17,656 bases of DNA from assembly GCA_030536095.1 (NCBI GenBank), contig JAUNQQ010000011.1, positions 1-17,656 on the forward strand, written 5' to 3'. The first letter of the stretch is position 1; each line of letters opens with the position of its first letter. The DNA is from Candidatus Saccharimonadota bacterium (GTDB lineage: Bacteria > Patescibacteriota > Saccharimonadia > Saccharimonadales > Saccharimonadaceae). Made by a program: the position numbers and the translations under genes. The notes beneath the pieces were generated by a model that saw nothing but the letters and a program-made list of their open reading frames with translations, was not told where the DNA came from and did not search any database. Positions 6,224 through 12,224 of the stretch are shown piece by piece.

Positions 6224-6598
6224 GAGTGCTTGAAAGGCAACCGCTGGAAACAGAGGAAAGTCCGGGCAGCATAGAATGCGGTAGTCGCTAACGGCGACCG
6301 TTCGAAAGGACCGGGAAAGTACCACAGAAACTTATACCGCCTACATTTGACTGACATTGGATTGACGATTTATGGCGTCAAGATTAAGTTGGTCGTAGGT
6401 AAGGGTGAAAAGAGTGAGGTAAGAGCTCACAGTGTTTTATGGTGACATAGGACAGGGGCAAACCCTACCGGCTGCAAGGAGTGCTAGATACCCTTATTCG
6501 GGGATGCACGCTCACCGCTAGAGCCCAAGAGTAATTTTGGGACTAGATAGATGGTTGCTAGCCTTTTTGGCGAACAGAACCCGGCTTATTGAGAGCAT
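6224..6598 (+). ncRNA. rnpB: RNase P RNA, bacterial type A-like
   Basis: Catalytic RNA that removes the 5' leader from tRNA precursors. The conserved core is plain: GAGGAAAGTCCGGGC at 6253-6267 pairs as P4 with ACAGAACCCGGCTTA at 6574-6588, and GGGAAAGTACCACAGAAA, then AGTGAGGTAAGAGCTCAC, lie between. The 5' and 3' ends pair as P1 (GTGCTT at 6226-6231 with GAGCAT at 6592-6597). It has its own promoter and is followed at once by a strong terminator. The ends are placed from P1 and are accurate to a few bases. Confidence 0.96.
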
Positions 6599-6599
6599 A

Positions 6600-6628
6600 A
6601 AAAATCTCCCGTTAGGGAGATTTTTTAT
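6600..6628. terminator. Bidirectional terminator between rnpB and rpmB
   Basis: An 11-bp perfect helix (6601-6611 with 6616-6626) around GTTA, with A tracts on one side and T tracts on the other. It can end rnpB on the + strand and the infC-rpmI-rplT-rpmB operon on the minus strand. Confidence 0.92.
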
Positions 6629-6669
6629 TTGTCGCATCTGGTTGCAAGAGCGTGCGACGACTTCTAGTT

Positions 6670-6861
6670 TTATTTTATGATGCCTTTTTTCTTCAGGGTG
6701 CGAAGTTCAGAGGCAGAAGTTAAGATTTTTATTTTTTGACCGTTAATATTCAAGGTCTTTTTCTGGAGATTTGGCTTAAAGACTTTACGGGTTTTGTGTT
6801 GTGAAAACGAAACATTGTGTCCGTACATCTTGTCTTTGCCGGTGATTTTTAGGTTCGACAT
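6670..6861 (-). CDS. rpmB: Ribosomal protein bL28
   Basis: A 63-residue basic protein of the large subunit. KITGKDKMYGHNVSFSQHKT, then RKVFKPNLQKK, matches the bL28 pattern (TGK...GNNVSHS..KT.R.F.PNLQ). It is shorter than E. coli L28 (78 residues). The two CXXC zinc motifs found in some bL28 proteins are absent. It starts one base after the rplT stop codon and is the last gene of the infC operon. rpmB more usually pairs with rpmG, so its place here is a lineage feature. Confidence 0.88.
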   Translation of the reverse strand: MSNLKITGKDKMYGHNVSFSQHKTRKVFKPNLQKKTLNINGQKIKILTSASELRTLKKKGIIK

Positions 6862-6862
6862 T

Positions 6863-7210
6863 TTATTTCTCCTTTACGCTGTTAACGATTTCTTTAAAAG
6901 CATTAGGATTATTGACGGCGAGTTCAGCGAGAATCTTTCGGTCAATTGTAATATTGTTCTTTTTTAGACCAGCAATAAGTTGGGAATAGGATAATCCGAG
7001 TTCACGAGAAGCATTATTGATACGAGTAATCCAAAGTGCGCGTAAATCGCGTTTCTTTGTGCGTCGATCACGGTAGCTGTAGCGAAGGGATTTTATTACA
7101 CCTTGTTTTGCAAGACGAAAACTACGGGTGCGATAATGTTGCATACCCTTTGCGGCTTTTAGAATTTTCTTGTGCTTTTTTCTAGCAGGAACACTTCTTT
7201 TAATTCTCAT
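6863..7210 (-). CDS. rplT: Ribosomal protein bL20
   Basis: A 115-residue basic large-subunit assembly protein. [20 protein letters not shown], then [18 protein letters not shown] and [20 protein letters not shown] are characteristic of bL20, and the length is normal (about 117). The gene follows rpmI with a one-base gap. In other bacteria bL20 represses its own operon by binding a leader or intergenic mRNA that mimics its 23S site. The 153-base gap between infC and rpmI is the natural place to look for such a site here. Confidence 0.97.
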   Translation of the reverse strand: MRIKRSVPARKKHKKILKAAKGMQHYRTRSFRLAKQGVIKSLRYSYRDRRTKKRDLRALWITRINNASRELGLSYSQLIAGLKKNNITIDRKILAELAVNNPNAFKEIVNSVKEK

Positions 7211-7211
7211 A

Positions 7212-7406
7212 TTATACTCCTAAAGCTTTTTTAACGTTTTTCTTGATTTTACCTTCAACGAATGCTGAGGTTTTTATATTGCGTTTTCTAGCTTTGGATT
7301 TTTTTGCTAGGATATGGTTTCCGAAAGCGCGTTCACGCGAAATCTTACCGGTTCCGGTGATTTTTACGCGTTTAGCGGTCCCTTTATGGGTTTTTAGCTT
7401 TGGCAT
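7212..7406 (-). CDS. rpmI: Ribosomal protein bL35
   Basis: A 64-residue large-subunit protein starting [20 protein letters not shown] and containing [13 protein letters not shown], the standard bL35 pattern and length. The start at 7406 was chosen because AAGGAG stands 7 bases before it and family members begin MPK; the frame continues upstream to 7508, but those 34 residues do not resemble bL35. Second gene of the infC operon. Confidence 0.95.
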   Translation of the reverse strand: MPKLKTHKGTAKRVKITGTGKISRERAFGNHILAKKSKARKRNIKTSAFVEGKIKKNVKKALGV

Positions 7407-7559
7407 AAGCTTTCTCCTTGTTAAATTAATATTAGATGAATGTTCGATCAGGGAACCGTAAAAGTCAAGGAGACTTCTTCCGAATTCTATCTGATTATAT
7501 ATGGTCATTGACTTAAGCGGTAAGCTTAGGGCAATGTTATTTCTTGTAATATTTTTACG
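7407..7559 (-). other. infC-rpmI intergenic leader
   Basis: A 153-base gap in an otherwise tight operon. On the minus strand it holds small hairpins (for example AAGTC-TCCTT-GACTT) and a possible -10 box ATATATAAT, with no good -35. It may carry the bL20 repression site or an internal promoter; neither is proven. Confidence 0.4.
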
Positions 7560-8090
7560 TTATTTTTTACGGACGCTGACAGATAAATTTCGACCAGTAA
7601 AGTTGGGTTTTCCTTCGATGACGACATCAGACTCTTCTTTTAGGATCGAAATGGATTTATCGAGTAGCTGGTTGGCCAGTTCTTTATGGGCCATTTCGCG
7701 ACCGCGGAGAGTGATGATAATCTTAACATGATCGCCATTATTGAGGAATTTAGATACCTTTCGGAGCTTAATATTTAAATCGTTATCGCTGATTTTTAGG
7801 CCGATTTTCATCGTTTTTAATTCAGCTTGTTTTTCGCGAGCTTTTTTACGATTTTTGGCCTGCTCCTTAGTCTTTTGGTATTGATATTTTCCCCAATCGA
7901 TAATTTTAACAACGGGCGGATTAGCCTGAGCAGCAATTTCGACAAGGTCGACGTTAGCCTTATTGGCGAGAAACTGAGCTTCTTTACTGGACATTATGCC
8001 TAGCTGTTCGCCGTTTTCTCCTATAACTCTAACTTCTGAGTAACGGATTTCTCCGTTTATGCGCGTATGCGCAGATTGCTGTTTGCTAAT
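7560..8090 (-). CDS. infC: Translation initiation factor IF-3, AUU start
   Basis: Binds the 30S subunit, prevents 50S joining and checks the start codon. Starting at an ATT at 8090 gives 176 residues, close to the usual 170-180. The N-domain reads RINGEIRYSEVRVIGENGEQ and then DLVEIAAQANPPVVKIIDWG; the C-domain includes MKIGLKISDNDLNIKLRKV and HVKIIITLRGREMAHKELA. The first ATG in frame (7994) would remove the conserved N-terminal block, and no ATG, GTG or TTG lies in frame just upstream. The sequence AAGGAAAGG is followed by ATA ATT ATT; I choose the second ATT for spacing, and the first (8093) is nearly as good. AUU starts on infC are known as a self-repression device, since IF-3 rejects them. 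Confidence 0.9.
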   Translation of the reverse strand: MSKQQSAHTRINGEIRYSEVRVIGENGEQLGIMSSKEAQFLANKANVDLVEIAAQANPPVVKIIDWGKYQYQKTKEQAKNRKKAREKQAELKTMKIGLKISDNDLNIKLRKVSKFLNNGDHVKIIITLRGREMAHKELANQLLDKSISILKEESDVVIEGKPNFTGRNLSVSVRKK

Positions 8091-8138
8091 AATTATCCTT
8101 TCCTTTAGTGATGGGTTTAACTGACTTACGTCCTTGTC

Positions 8139-8167
8139 ATTATATCAAAGTTTAAGTGAAATTGCAA
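8139..8167 (-). promoter_or_regulatory. Main promoter of the infC operon
   Basis: On the minus strand: TTGCAA (8167-8162), a 17-base spacer and TATAAT (8144-8139) with the extension TGA. The transcript leader would be about 42 bases. A second extended -10, TGCTATAAT (8190-8182), lies upstream with a weak -35. Confidence 0.8.
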
Positions 8168-8218
8168 GAGAGAAATAGGGGATTATAGCAGGTTTTATCT
8201 TTGAAGGATGGAGGGGAA

Positions 8219-9733
8219 TTAACGTTTTCTAAAGCTGAGTGATTCAGATATGTGCGAATCGGAAATTTCGGGAGCTCTTTCAAGGTCGGCGATGGTCTGG
8301 GCTACCTTAATGACTTTAAAATAGCTACGAGCGGAAAGACCGAGTGACTTAGTGGCGATATCGAGGGTAGCTTTGGCAGAAGGTTTTAGAGAGAGGAGGC
8401 TGGCAACTTCGGTGGAAGATAAATTGGAATTACGGGTTTCTTTATTATGGTAGCGATTAAACTGACGCTCTACAGCCTCAGTTATATTATTTTTTACAAC
8501 GTTCTGGACAGAGGGGGACGAAGAGGCGGCTTGATTTAGTAAAGAAGAGGTTTCGACAGGGCTGACATCGAGATAAATATCGATACGGTCAAGTAGGGGA
8601 CCGGAAATGCGTTTCTTATAGTTTTCAATTTGTTGAGGAGTACAGGTACATTGATGGAAGGGGTCGCCTAGATGGCCACAAGGACACGGATTCATTGTGG
8701 CTATAAGCATAAAGTCGGCGGGATAGGTAACCTTGGTGTTAGCACGAGAAATGGAGATAACTTTATCTTCGAGAGGCTGACGTAATGCTTCGAGGACGGA
8801 TCGAGGAAATTCCGGAAATTCATCAAGATATAGGACGCCTAGATGAGCGAGAGATATTTCACCCGGAAAGGCGTGATTGCCGCCACCGATAATTGAGACA
8901 GTGCTGGCGGTATGATGTGGAGAACGAAAAGGTCGGGAAGCGATAATCTCACAGTTACTATTAGAAAGCCCGTGTATTTTTGTAATGGAGATTTTTTCGG
9001 CGCGAGATAGGGGCGGGAGTAAACTAGTGGCAGTGCGGGCAAGCATGGTCTTTCCGGCGCCAGGAGGACCGTTTAAAAGTAAATTATGATGGCCGGCGAC
9101 AGCAATTTCGAGTGCGCGCTTGGCTCGCTCCTGACCGCGAATTTGGTCAAGAGTTGGTGCGGAGGAGGGGCATTTAGGGGAGTTGAGAGATTCCCCTAAA
9201 TGATTCGCTGGGGGAGAAATCTGGGATTTTAAAATCAGAATTAACTGTTTTAAAGAGTCTACACCAATTATTTTAATATCGTCGACGAGTGAGGCTTGAG
9301 GAACGTTTTGAATGGGCAGATAGACTGTTTTATAGTTAAGATTCTTGGCGGCTTCAACGACATTAATAATGCCACGGACGGGACGGAGGAGGCCTTCAAG
9401 AGAAAGTTCACCGACGAAGATTGCGTTATCAACATCTTTTTGGTGAAGCTGATTACTCAGGATCATAACAGAAAGGGCGATAGGTAAATCTAGATGAGGG
9501 CCGTCTTTATTTAGTTCGGCCGGCGCGAGATTGATGGTAATTCGACTATCGGAAGGAAAAGCGAATCCGGATGCGCGTATGGCGTTACGGACACGTTCGC
9601 GTGATTCATTGATGGTTTTACTGGCGAGTCCGACAATATTAAATTGTGAAAGACTGCGAGTCTTACTACCCTCTACTTCGACTAGGGCGCCGCCAAAGCC
9701 GTGGGGAACTATGGAATTAACTTTTGAAATCAT
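8219..9733 (-). CDS. comM: ComM/YifB-type AAA+ ATPase
   Basis: A 504-residue protein of the YifB/ComM family, long annotated as Mg-chelatase-like. In Vibrio and Haemophilus it is a hexameric helicase that drives branch migration during natural transformation. The N-terminal Lon-protease-like domain (about 1-170) shows FNIVGLASKTINESRERVRN and INLAPAELNKDGPHLDLPIA. The AAA+ domain has Walker A GPPGAGKT (222-229) and Walker B LYLDEFPEF (301-309), followed by the family Cys-rich segment NPCPCGHLGD...CTC (349-364), then SGPLLDRIDIYLDV. The C-terminal helical domain ends at SLSFRKR. Length is normal (about 505). The promoter leaves only 6 bases before the ATG. It runs in the same direction as infC but appears to be a separate unit. 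Confidence 0.96.
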   Translation of the reverse strand: MISKVNSIVPHGFGGALVEVEGSKTRSLSQFNIVGLASKTINESRERVRNAIRASGFAFPSDSRITINLAPAELNKDGPHLDLPIALSVMILSNQLHQKDVDNAIFVGELSLEGLLRPVRGIINVVEAAKNLNYKTVYLPIQNVPQASLVDDIKIIGVDSLKQLILILKSQISPPANHLGESLNSPKCPSSAPTLDQIRGQERAKRALEIAVAGHHNLLLNGPPGAGKTMLARTATSLLPPLSRAEKISITKIHGLSNSNCEIIASRPFRSPHHTASTVSIIGGGNHAFPGEISLAHLGVLYLDEFPEFPRSVLEALRQPLEDKVISISRANTKVTYPADFMLIATMNPCPCGHLGDPFHQCTCTPQQIENYKKRISGPLLDRIDIYLDVSPVETSSLLNQAASSSPSVQNVVKNNITEAVERQFNRYHNKETRNSNLSSTEVASLLSLKPSAKATLDIATKSLGLSARSYFKVIKVAQTIADLERAPEISDSHISESLSFRKR

Positions 9734-9739
9734 GGTTTC

Positions 9740-9768
9740 AGTTTAGCAAAGAGAAAATAGAAAGTCAA
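9740..9768 (-). promoter_or_regulatory. Promoter of comM, leaderless
   Basis: On the minus strand: TTGACT (9768-9763), a 17-base spacer and TAAACT (9745-9740) with the extension TGC. The ATG at 9733 is 6 bases past the -10, so the predicted transcript begins at or within a base of the start codon, and there is no ribosome-binding sequence. Confidence 0.75.
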
Positions 9769-9773
9769 GCTTT

Positions 9774-9906
9774 CGTTGTAAAAATAACTTCTTATAAAAT
9801 TTTTTATTTTAGGCGTAAGTAGTTTTACCCCTGATTATATGTTGTAAAAATTAAGTAAGCAGAGGCGGAATGAGGAAAAGTGTGAACAGGGGTAGCGTTG
9901 TAAAAA
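9774..9906 (+). repeat. First cluster of the TTGTAAAAA motif (3 copies)
   Basis: GTTGTAAAAA occurs at 9775-9784, 9841-9850 and 9897-9906, 66 and 56 bases apart, in the same orientation, between the comM promoter and the tmRNA promoter. The 17 bases at 9834-9850 (ATTATATGTTGTAAAAA) recur exactly at 10905-10921. Function unknown: possible protein-binding sites. Confidence 0.65.
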
Positions 9907-9972
9907 ATACAATAAAAACAGGGGTATGAAAAAATGTTCAGAAAATGGAGGGTAAATGAGCCGAGGTGGGGA

Positions 9973-10001
9973 TTGAAAAAGGGGAGAGGAGGTGGTATAA
10001 T
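9973..10001 (+). promoter_or_regulatory. Promoter of tmRNA
   Basis: TTGAAA (9973-9978), a 17-base spacer and TATAAT (9996-10001) with the extension TGG. Transcription would start near 10008, giving a short 5' leader for RNase P to remove before the mature end at 10019. Confidence 0.85.
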
Positions 10002-10018
10002 GATGGTATTGTGGCTTT

Positions 10019-10377
10019 GGGGCTGACAAAGCTTAGACGGATTATTAACAGATACTTTGCACGACGATTGATACCGTAAGTATTAAATAAATGAAGAAAA
10101 AACTTCGAAGCATGTGTTTTTTGCACCTGTTTATGCTTAAGGATTAATTTAAGCTGACTTTCTGACTGAGGTTTCATAGGGAGGAAAGTTATCATAGAAA
10201 AAGTATGAGACTAGGGTCTATTGTGTGACGACGTGGATCTGAAGATTTGTCATGGCGAACAATAGTTTCCGTTTTTCATTCTATTGTTCATTTGCTAAGC
10301 GATATGGAAAACTATGCGTGTAGAAGGGTATTATGGAGATTTTTCGGACCCGGAGGCAGTATCCGGCAGCTCCACCA
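10019..10377 (+). ncRNA. ssrA: Transfer-messenger RNA with an unusual T-loop
   Basis: Rescues stalled ribosomes and tags their peptides. The acceptor arms GGGGCTG (10019-10025) and CAGCTCC (10367-10373) pair with G3-U70, the alanine identity pair, followed by encoded ACCA. Helix 2 forms from 10051-10063 and 10317-10332. The T stem is CCGGA/TCCGG, but its loop is GGCAGTA rather than TTCRANT. A probable tag frame ends in the codons for KHVFFAPVYA and a TAA at 10138-10140. That stop lies in a hairpin (GCTTAA 10135-10140, TTAAGC 10149-10154), as in known tmRNAs. The resume codon is uncertain, near 10087-10093. A pseudoknot stem GAACAATAG/CTATTGTTC (10257-10265 with 10281-10289) is visible. Length is 359 bases, typical of the family. 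Confidence 0.9.
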
Positions 10378-10390
10378 GATTTTTGAAAAT

Positions 10391-10420
10391 AGCTGGCCGT
10401 ATGGCCGCTGTTTTTTGTTT
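10391..10420 (+). terminator. Terminator of tmRNA
   Basis: AGC-T-GGCC, loop GTAT, GGCCGCT, then a T-rich run (TGTTTTTTGTTTT). It begins 14 bases after the tmRNA CCA. Confidence 0.8.
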
Positions 10421-10509
10421 TGCGCTTAATAAAGGCATTTAATGGGGTATTAGTGCGTATTATAGCTAGAGCTGGTCGAGAACGGTAGGGGATAGGTAAT
10501 TATATTTTT

Positions 10510-10634
10510 AGATAGAAAGAGACCCGTTAACTGCGAGGTTACGGGTCTATAAAGAGTGTGGAGTTTTTATTTTAGTTTTGGCTAAGTTATGTTTGTTTTT
10601 GGCTTTGAATAAAAGTTTTATTCAAAAGCTATCT
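10510..10634 (-). ncRNA. Candidate minus-strand small RNA
   Basis: On the minus strand TTGACT (10665-10660), a 17-base spacer and TATTAT (10642-10637) predict a start near 10630. The RNA would open with an A/T hairpin (10629-10618 with 10612-10602), continue as an A-rich, C-containing single strand of about 50 bases, and end with the hairpin AGACCCGT/ACGGGTCT (10548-10541 with 10527-10520) followed by a weak U-rich tail. The outer ends AGATAG and CTATCT (10634-10629 with 10515-10510) can close the whole molecule. It contains no convincing open frame. It is supported only by promoter and fold. Confidence 0.45.
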
Positions 10635-10679
10635 CTATAATAACGCAAAAAAATGCTAAAGTCAATAGTTTTTTGCATA

Positions 10680-10860
10680 AAAGTTTTAATATTTTTTGAG
10701 TTTTTTATAAGTACTCTGGAGGGCTTAAAATGGAGAAAGAGATATTTGGGGGCGATATTATAGTTGGAGGGATGCTGTAATGCAAAAAATAATGAATAGG
10801 ATGTATTAATTTGTGGTGGTGGATGGAGTAGTTGAGGGTAGGGAAGGGTGAAATAATAAG
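10680..10860. other. Gene-free A/T-rich stretch
   Basis: No open frame, RNA fold or clear promoter that I can support. It is purine-rich on the + strand like the rest of the window. Confidence 0.5.
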
Positions 10861-10866
10861 AAGATT

Positions 10867-10988
10867 ATTGTAAAATTCGGCGATTGTAAAAATGAGCCAA
10901 ATAAATTATATGTTGTAAAAAATACTTTCGTTGTGAGAAAGACAATAACAGATTAAAAATGGCTATTTTTGGAATAATGTTGTAAAAA
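10867..10988 (+). repeat. Second cluster of the TTGTAAAAA motif (4 copies)
   Basis: ATTGTAAAA-type copies at 10868 and 10884, and full GTTGTAAAAAATA copies at 10912-10924 and 10979-10990, same orientation as the first cluster. It ends about 25 bases before the promoter of the RNA at 11047, just as the first cluster ends about 65 bases before the tmRNA promoter. Confidence 0.6.
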
Positions 10989-11015
10989 ATAATGATAAAA
11001 TAAACGGATTAATAC

Positions 11016-11044
11016 TTGAATAAATTAAAGGTGTGTGGTATAGT
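11016..11044 (+). promoter_or_regulatory. Promoter of the 11047 RNA
   Basis: TTGAAT (11016-11021), a 17-base spacer and TATAGT (11039-11044) with the extension TGG. Transcription would start near 11050. No ATG with a ribosome-binding site and a reasonable frame follows. Confidence 0.75.
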
Positions 11045-11046
11045 GG

Positions 11047-11400
11047 ATGCATAGTCGATAAGACAGAAAATTAAAAACTATAATTAGCGAGCTAACAGGT
11101 AATTTCTAGCCATAAATTACAAATTCTAGGAGTTACCTGCGGCTAACGCTAATGTCAATTCCAAAGGTTTAGCCTAGGAAAACAGATCTGTGTGAACAGA
11201 TAGGGAATTGAATTCAGAAAAGCCAGTTTCGTCTAATCATTAGTTCCTTTCTAAAAAAATAGAATGATTGGAAATGAAACAAATACGCCCCACTAAATGT
11301 GGAGCGGTCAAAAAGCTAGGAATGCGAGAGAAATGGTTCAGGCCTATAGTAAGTGTTTTGGTGCCCGATAACCACTCGCTTCTTAGCTCCTGAATAGTAG
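11047..11400 (+). ncRNA. Large structured RNA of unknown class
   Basis: About 350 bases behind a good promoter and without a coding frame. Helices in order: 11083-11089/11147-11153 (7 bp, enclosing the next); 11096-11109/11126-11139 (14 bp); 11155-11162/11204-11211 (8 bp), enclosing ATCTGT-GTGA-ACAGAT (11186-11201) with a GNRA tetraloop; 11226-11230/11276-11280 continuing as 11232-11241/11263-11272; 11286-11293/11299-11306; and 11314-11328/11375-11388 (14 bp with one bulge) continuing inward as TGGTT/AACCA (11334-11338 with 11370-11374). The helices tile almost the whole length. I see no signature of SRP RNA, group I or II introns, or a riboswitch known to me. The 3' end is unclear: no T tract follows. 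Confidence 0.65.
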
Positions 11401-11414
11401 AAAAGTTGGGTTTG

Positions 11415-11423
11415 TGATATAAT
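11415..11423 (+). promoter_or_regulatory. Extended -10 promoter before the membrane-protein gene
   Basis: TGATATAAT with TATAAT at 11418-11423 and a weak -35. The expected start near 11430 lies past the ATG at 11427, so the ATG at 11433 is favoured and the transcript is nearly leaderless. Confidence 0.65.
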
Positions 11424-11432
11424 TAAATGGTT

Positions 11433-11783
11433 ATGACAAATAGAATTTTTCTACTGTTTAGCTTATTTCTAACAGTCCTTTTGCTTCTTGTGATGAACTT
11501 TACTGCTCCGGATACTTTGGGTCCGTTGGGGGTGTTAGCGTTCTTTATTGTGCTTTATTTAGTCTTCTTTGGGGTGTTTGTTTGGGTGGTGGATGTGTTC
11601 TTTCGTATAAGGGGGAAGAGGGGGAGAAAAATTGTGAAATTTTACGCTGGTGTATTGGCGTTTGCACCAGTAATTTTTTTACTATTAAAACCATTTGTTG
11701 GTTTTTCGATTTGGGCGGTGTTTCTAGTGGTCTGTTTTGAGTTTTTGGGCTGTTTTTTGGTTTACAAAGCTGCCGACAAGTGA
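11433..11783 (+). CDS. Small four-helix membrane protein of unknown function
   Basis: A 116-residue, very hydrophobic protein. Likely membrane segments are at about 5-21, 31-54, 70-86 and 90-110, with a strongly basic loop at 58-69 (RIRGKRGRKIVK) between the second and third, which by the positive-inside rule should face the cytoplasm. I do not recognise the family. The start at 11433 is chosen over the ATG two codons upstream because the -10 box ends at 11423. It precedes the acidic protein and the VirD4-like ATPase in the same direction and may belong with them, although a separate promoter-like box lies between. Confidence 0.65.
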   Translation: MTNRIFLLFSLFLTVLLLLVMNFTAPDTLGPLGVLAFFIVLYLVFFGVFVWVVDVFFRIRGKRGRKIVKFYAGVLAFAPVIFLLLKPFVGFSIWAVFLVVCFEFLGCFLVYKAADK

Positions 11784-11789
11784 TAGAAT
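11784..11789 (+). promoter_or_regulatory. -10 promoter box before the acidic protein gene
   Basis: TAGAAT with the extension TGA (stop codon of the preceding gene). The ATG at 11796 is 6 bases further, so the transcript would be leaderless. Confidence 0.55.
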
Positions 11790-11795
11790 AAGCAT

Positions 11796-12224
11796 ATGGA
11801 CAATGGCGAATTCGGATGGGCGAATAAGGGAGAGGGGAGGTTTTTGGATGAAAAAAATAATAAAATTGAAGTAGAAGAAATAAGGTGGGGGAATAGAGAA
11901 AATACTGAGGTGAGTCAGGGAACGAGGGATGCCTTGGGAAATGCAACTGTTGGAGCAGTGGGGGTTCCGGTAATTGAGGAGGTTCAGAGAGCGGAAAATA
12001 AACAAGCGTTAGTAGATAATCGAACAAGTGAAGAGATTGCAATTGATGCTCCGGAGATAGCAAAGGATGGTGATGAACAAGAAGACGAGTGGGCCAGAAA
12101 AGCGGAGGAAGTCGTAGAAGCGACTAGAAATAATCCAAGAGAGAGAATGGTTCGAGTGGCACAGCTGAGAAGTAGTTACCAGTTGGCGAGATTTAATAGG
12201 GGGCTGGGGATGCGGAATGATTAA
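11796..12224 (+). CDS. Acidic soluble protein of unknown function, coupled to the VirD4-like ATPase
   Basis: A 142-residue hydrophilic protein rich in Glu, Asp and Asn, with no signal peptide or membrane segment. The first 75 residues look disordered; the C-terminal part (about 95-135, EWARKAEEVVEATRNNPRERMVRVAQLRS in two pieces) looks helical and turns basic near its end. I do not recognise a family. Its last 8 bases overlap the start of the ATPase gene, which suggests coupled translation and a partner or accessory role. No ribosome-binding sequence precedes the ATG, fitting the leaderless promoter. Confidence 0.65.
   Translation: MDNGEFGWANKGEGRFLDEKNNKIEVEEIRWGNRENTEVSQGTRDALGNATVGAVGVPVIEEVQRAENKQALVDNRTSEEIAIDAPEIAKDGDEQEDEWARKAEEVVEATRNNPRERMVRVAQLRSSYQLARFNRGLGMRND

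Noticed and set aside
7407..7508. N-terminal extension of bL35
   Set aside because: The extra residues do not fit the family, and AAGGAG precedes the ATG at 7406.
10247..10429. 60-residue open frame
   Set aside because: It lies in the 3' half of tmRNA and its terminator.
9774..10990. CRISPR array or DnaA-box origin
   Set aside because: The motif is only about 10 bases with irregular spacing and no cas genes nearby. No TTATCCACA-type DnaA boxes were seen.
11047..11400. Group I or II intron, SRP RNA or cobalamin riboswitch
   Set aside because: No conserved core sequences for any of these were found; only short chance likenesses such as AAGCCAG were present.
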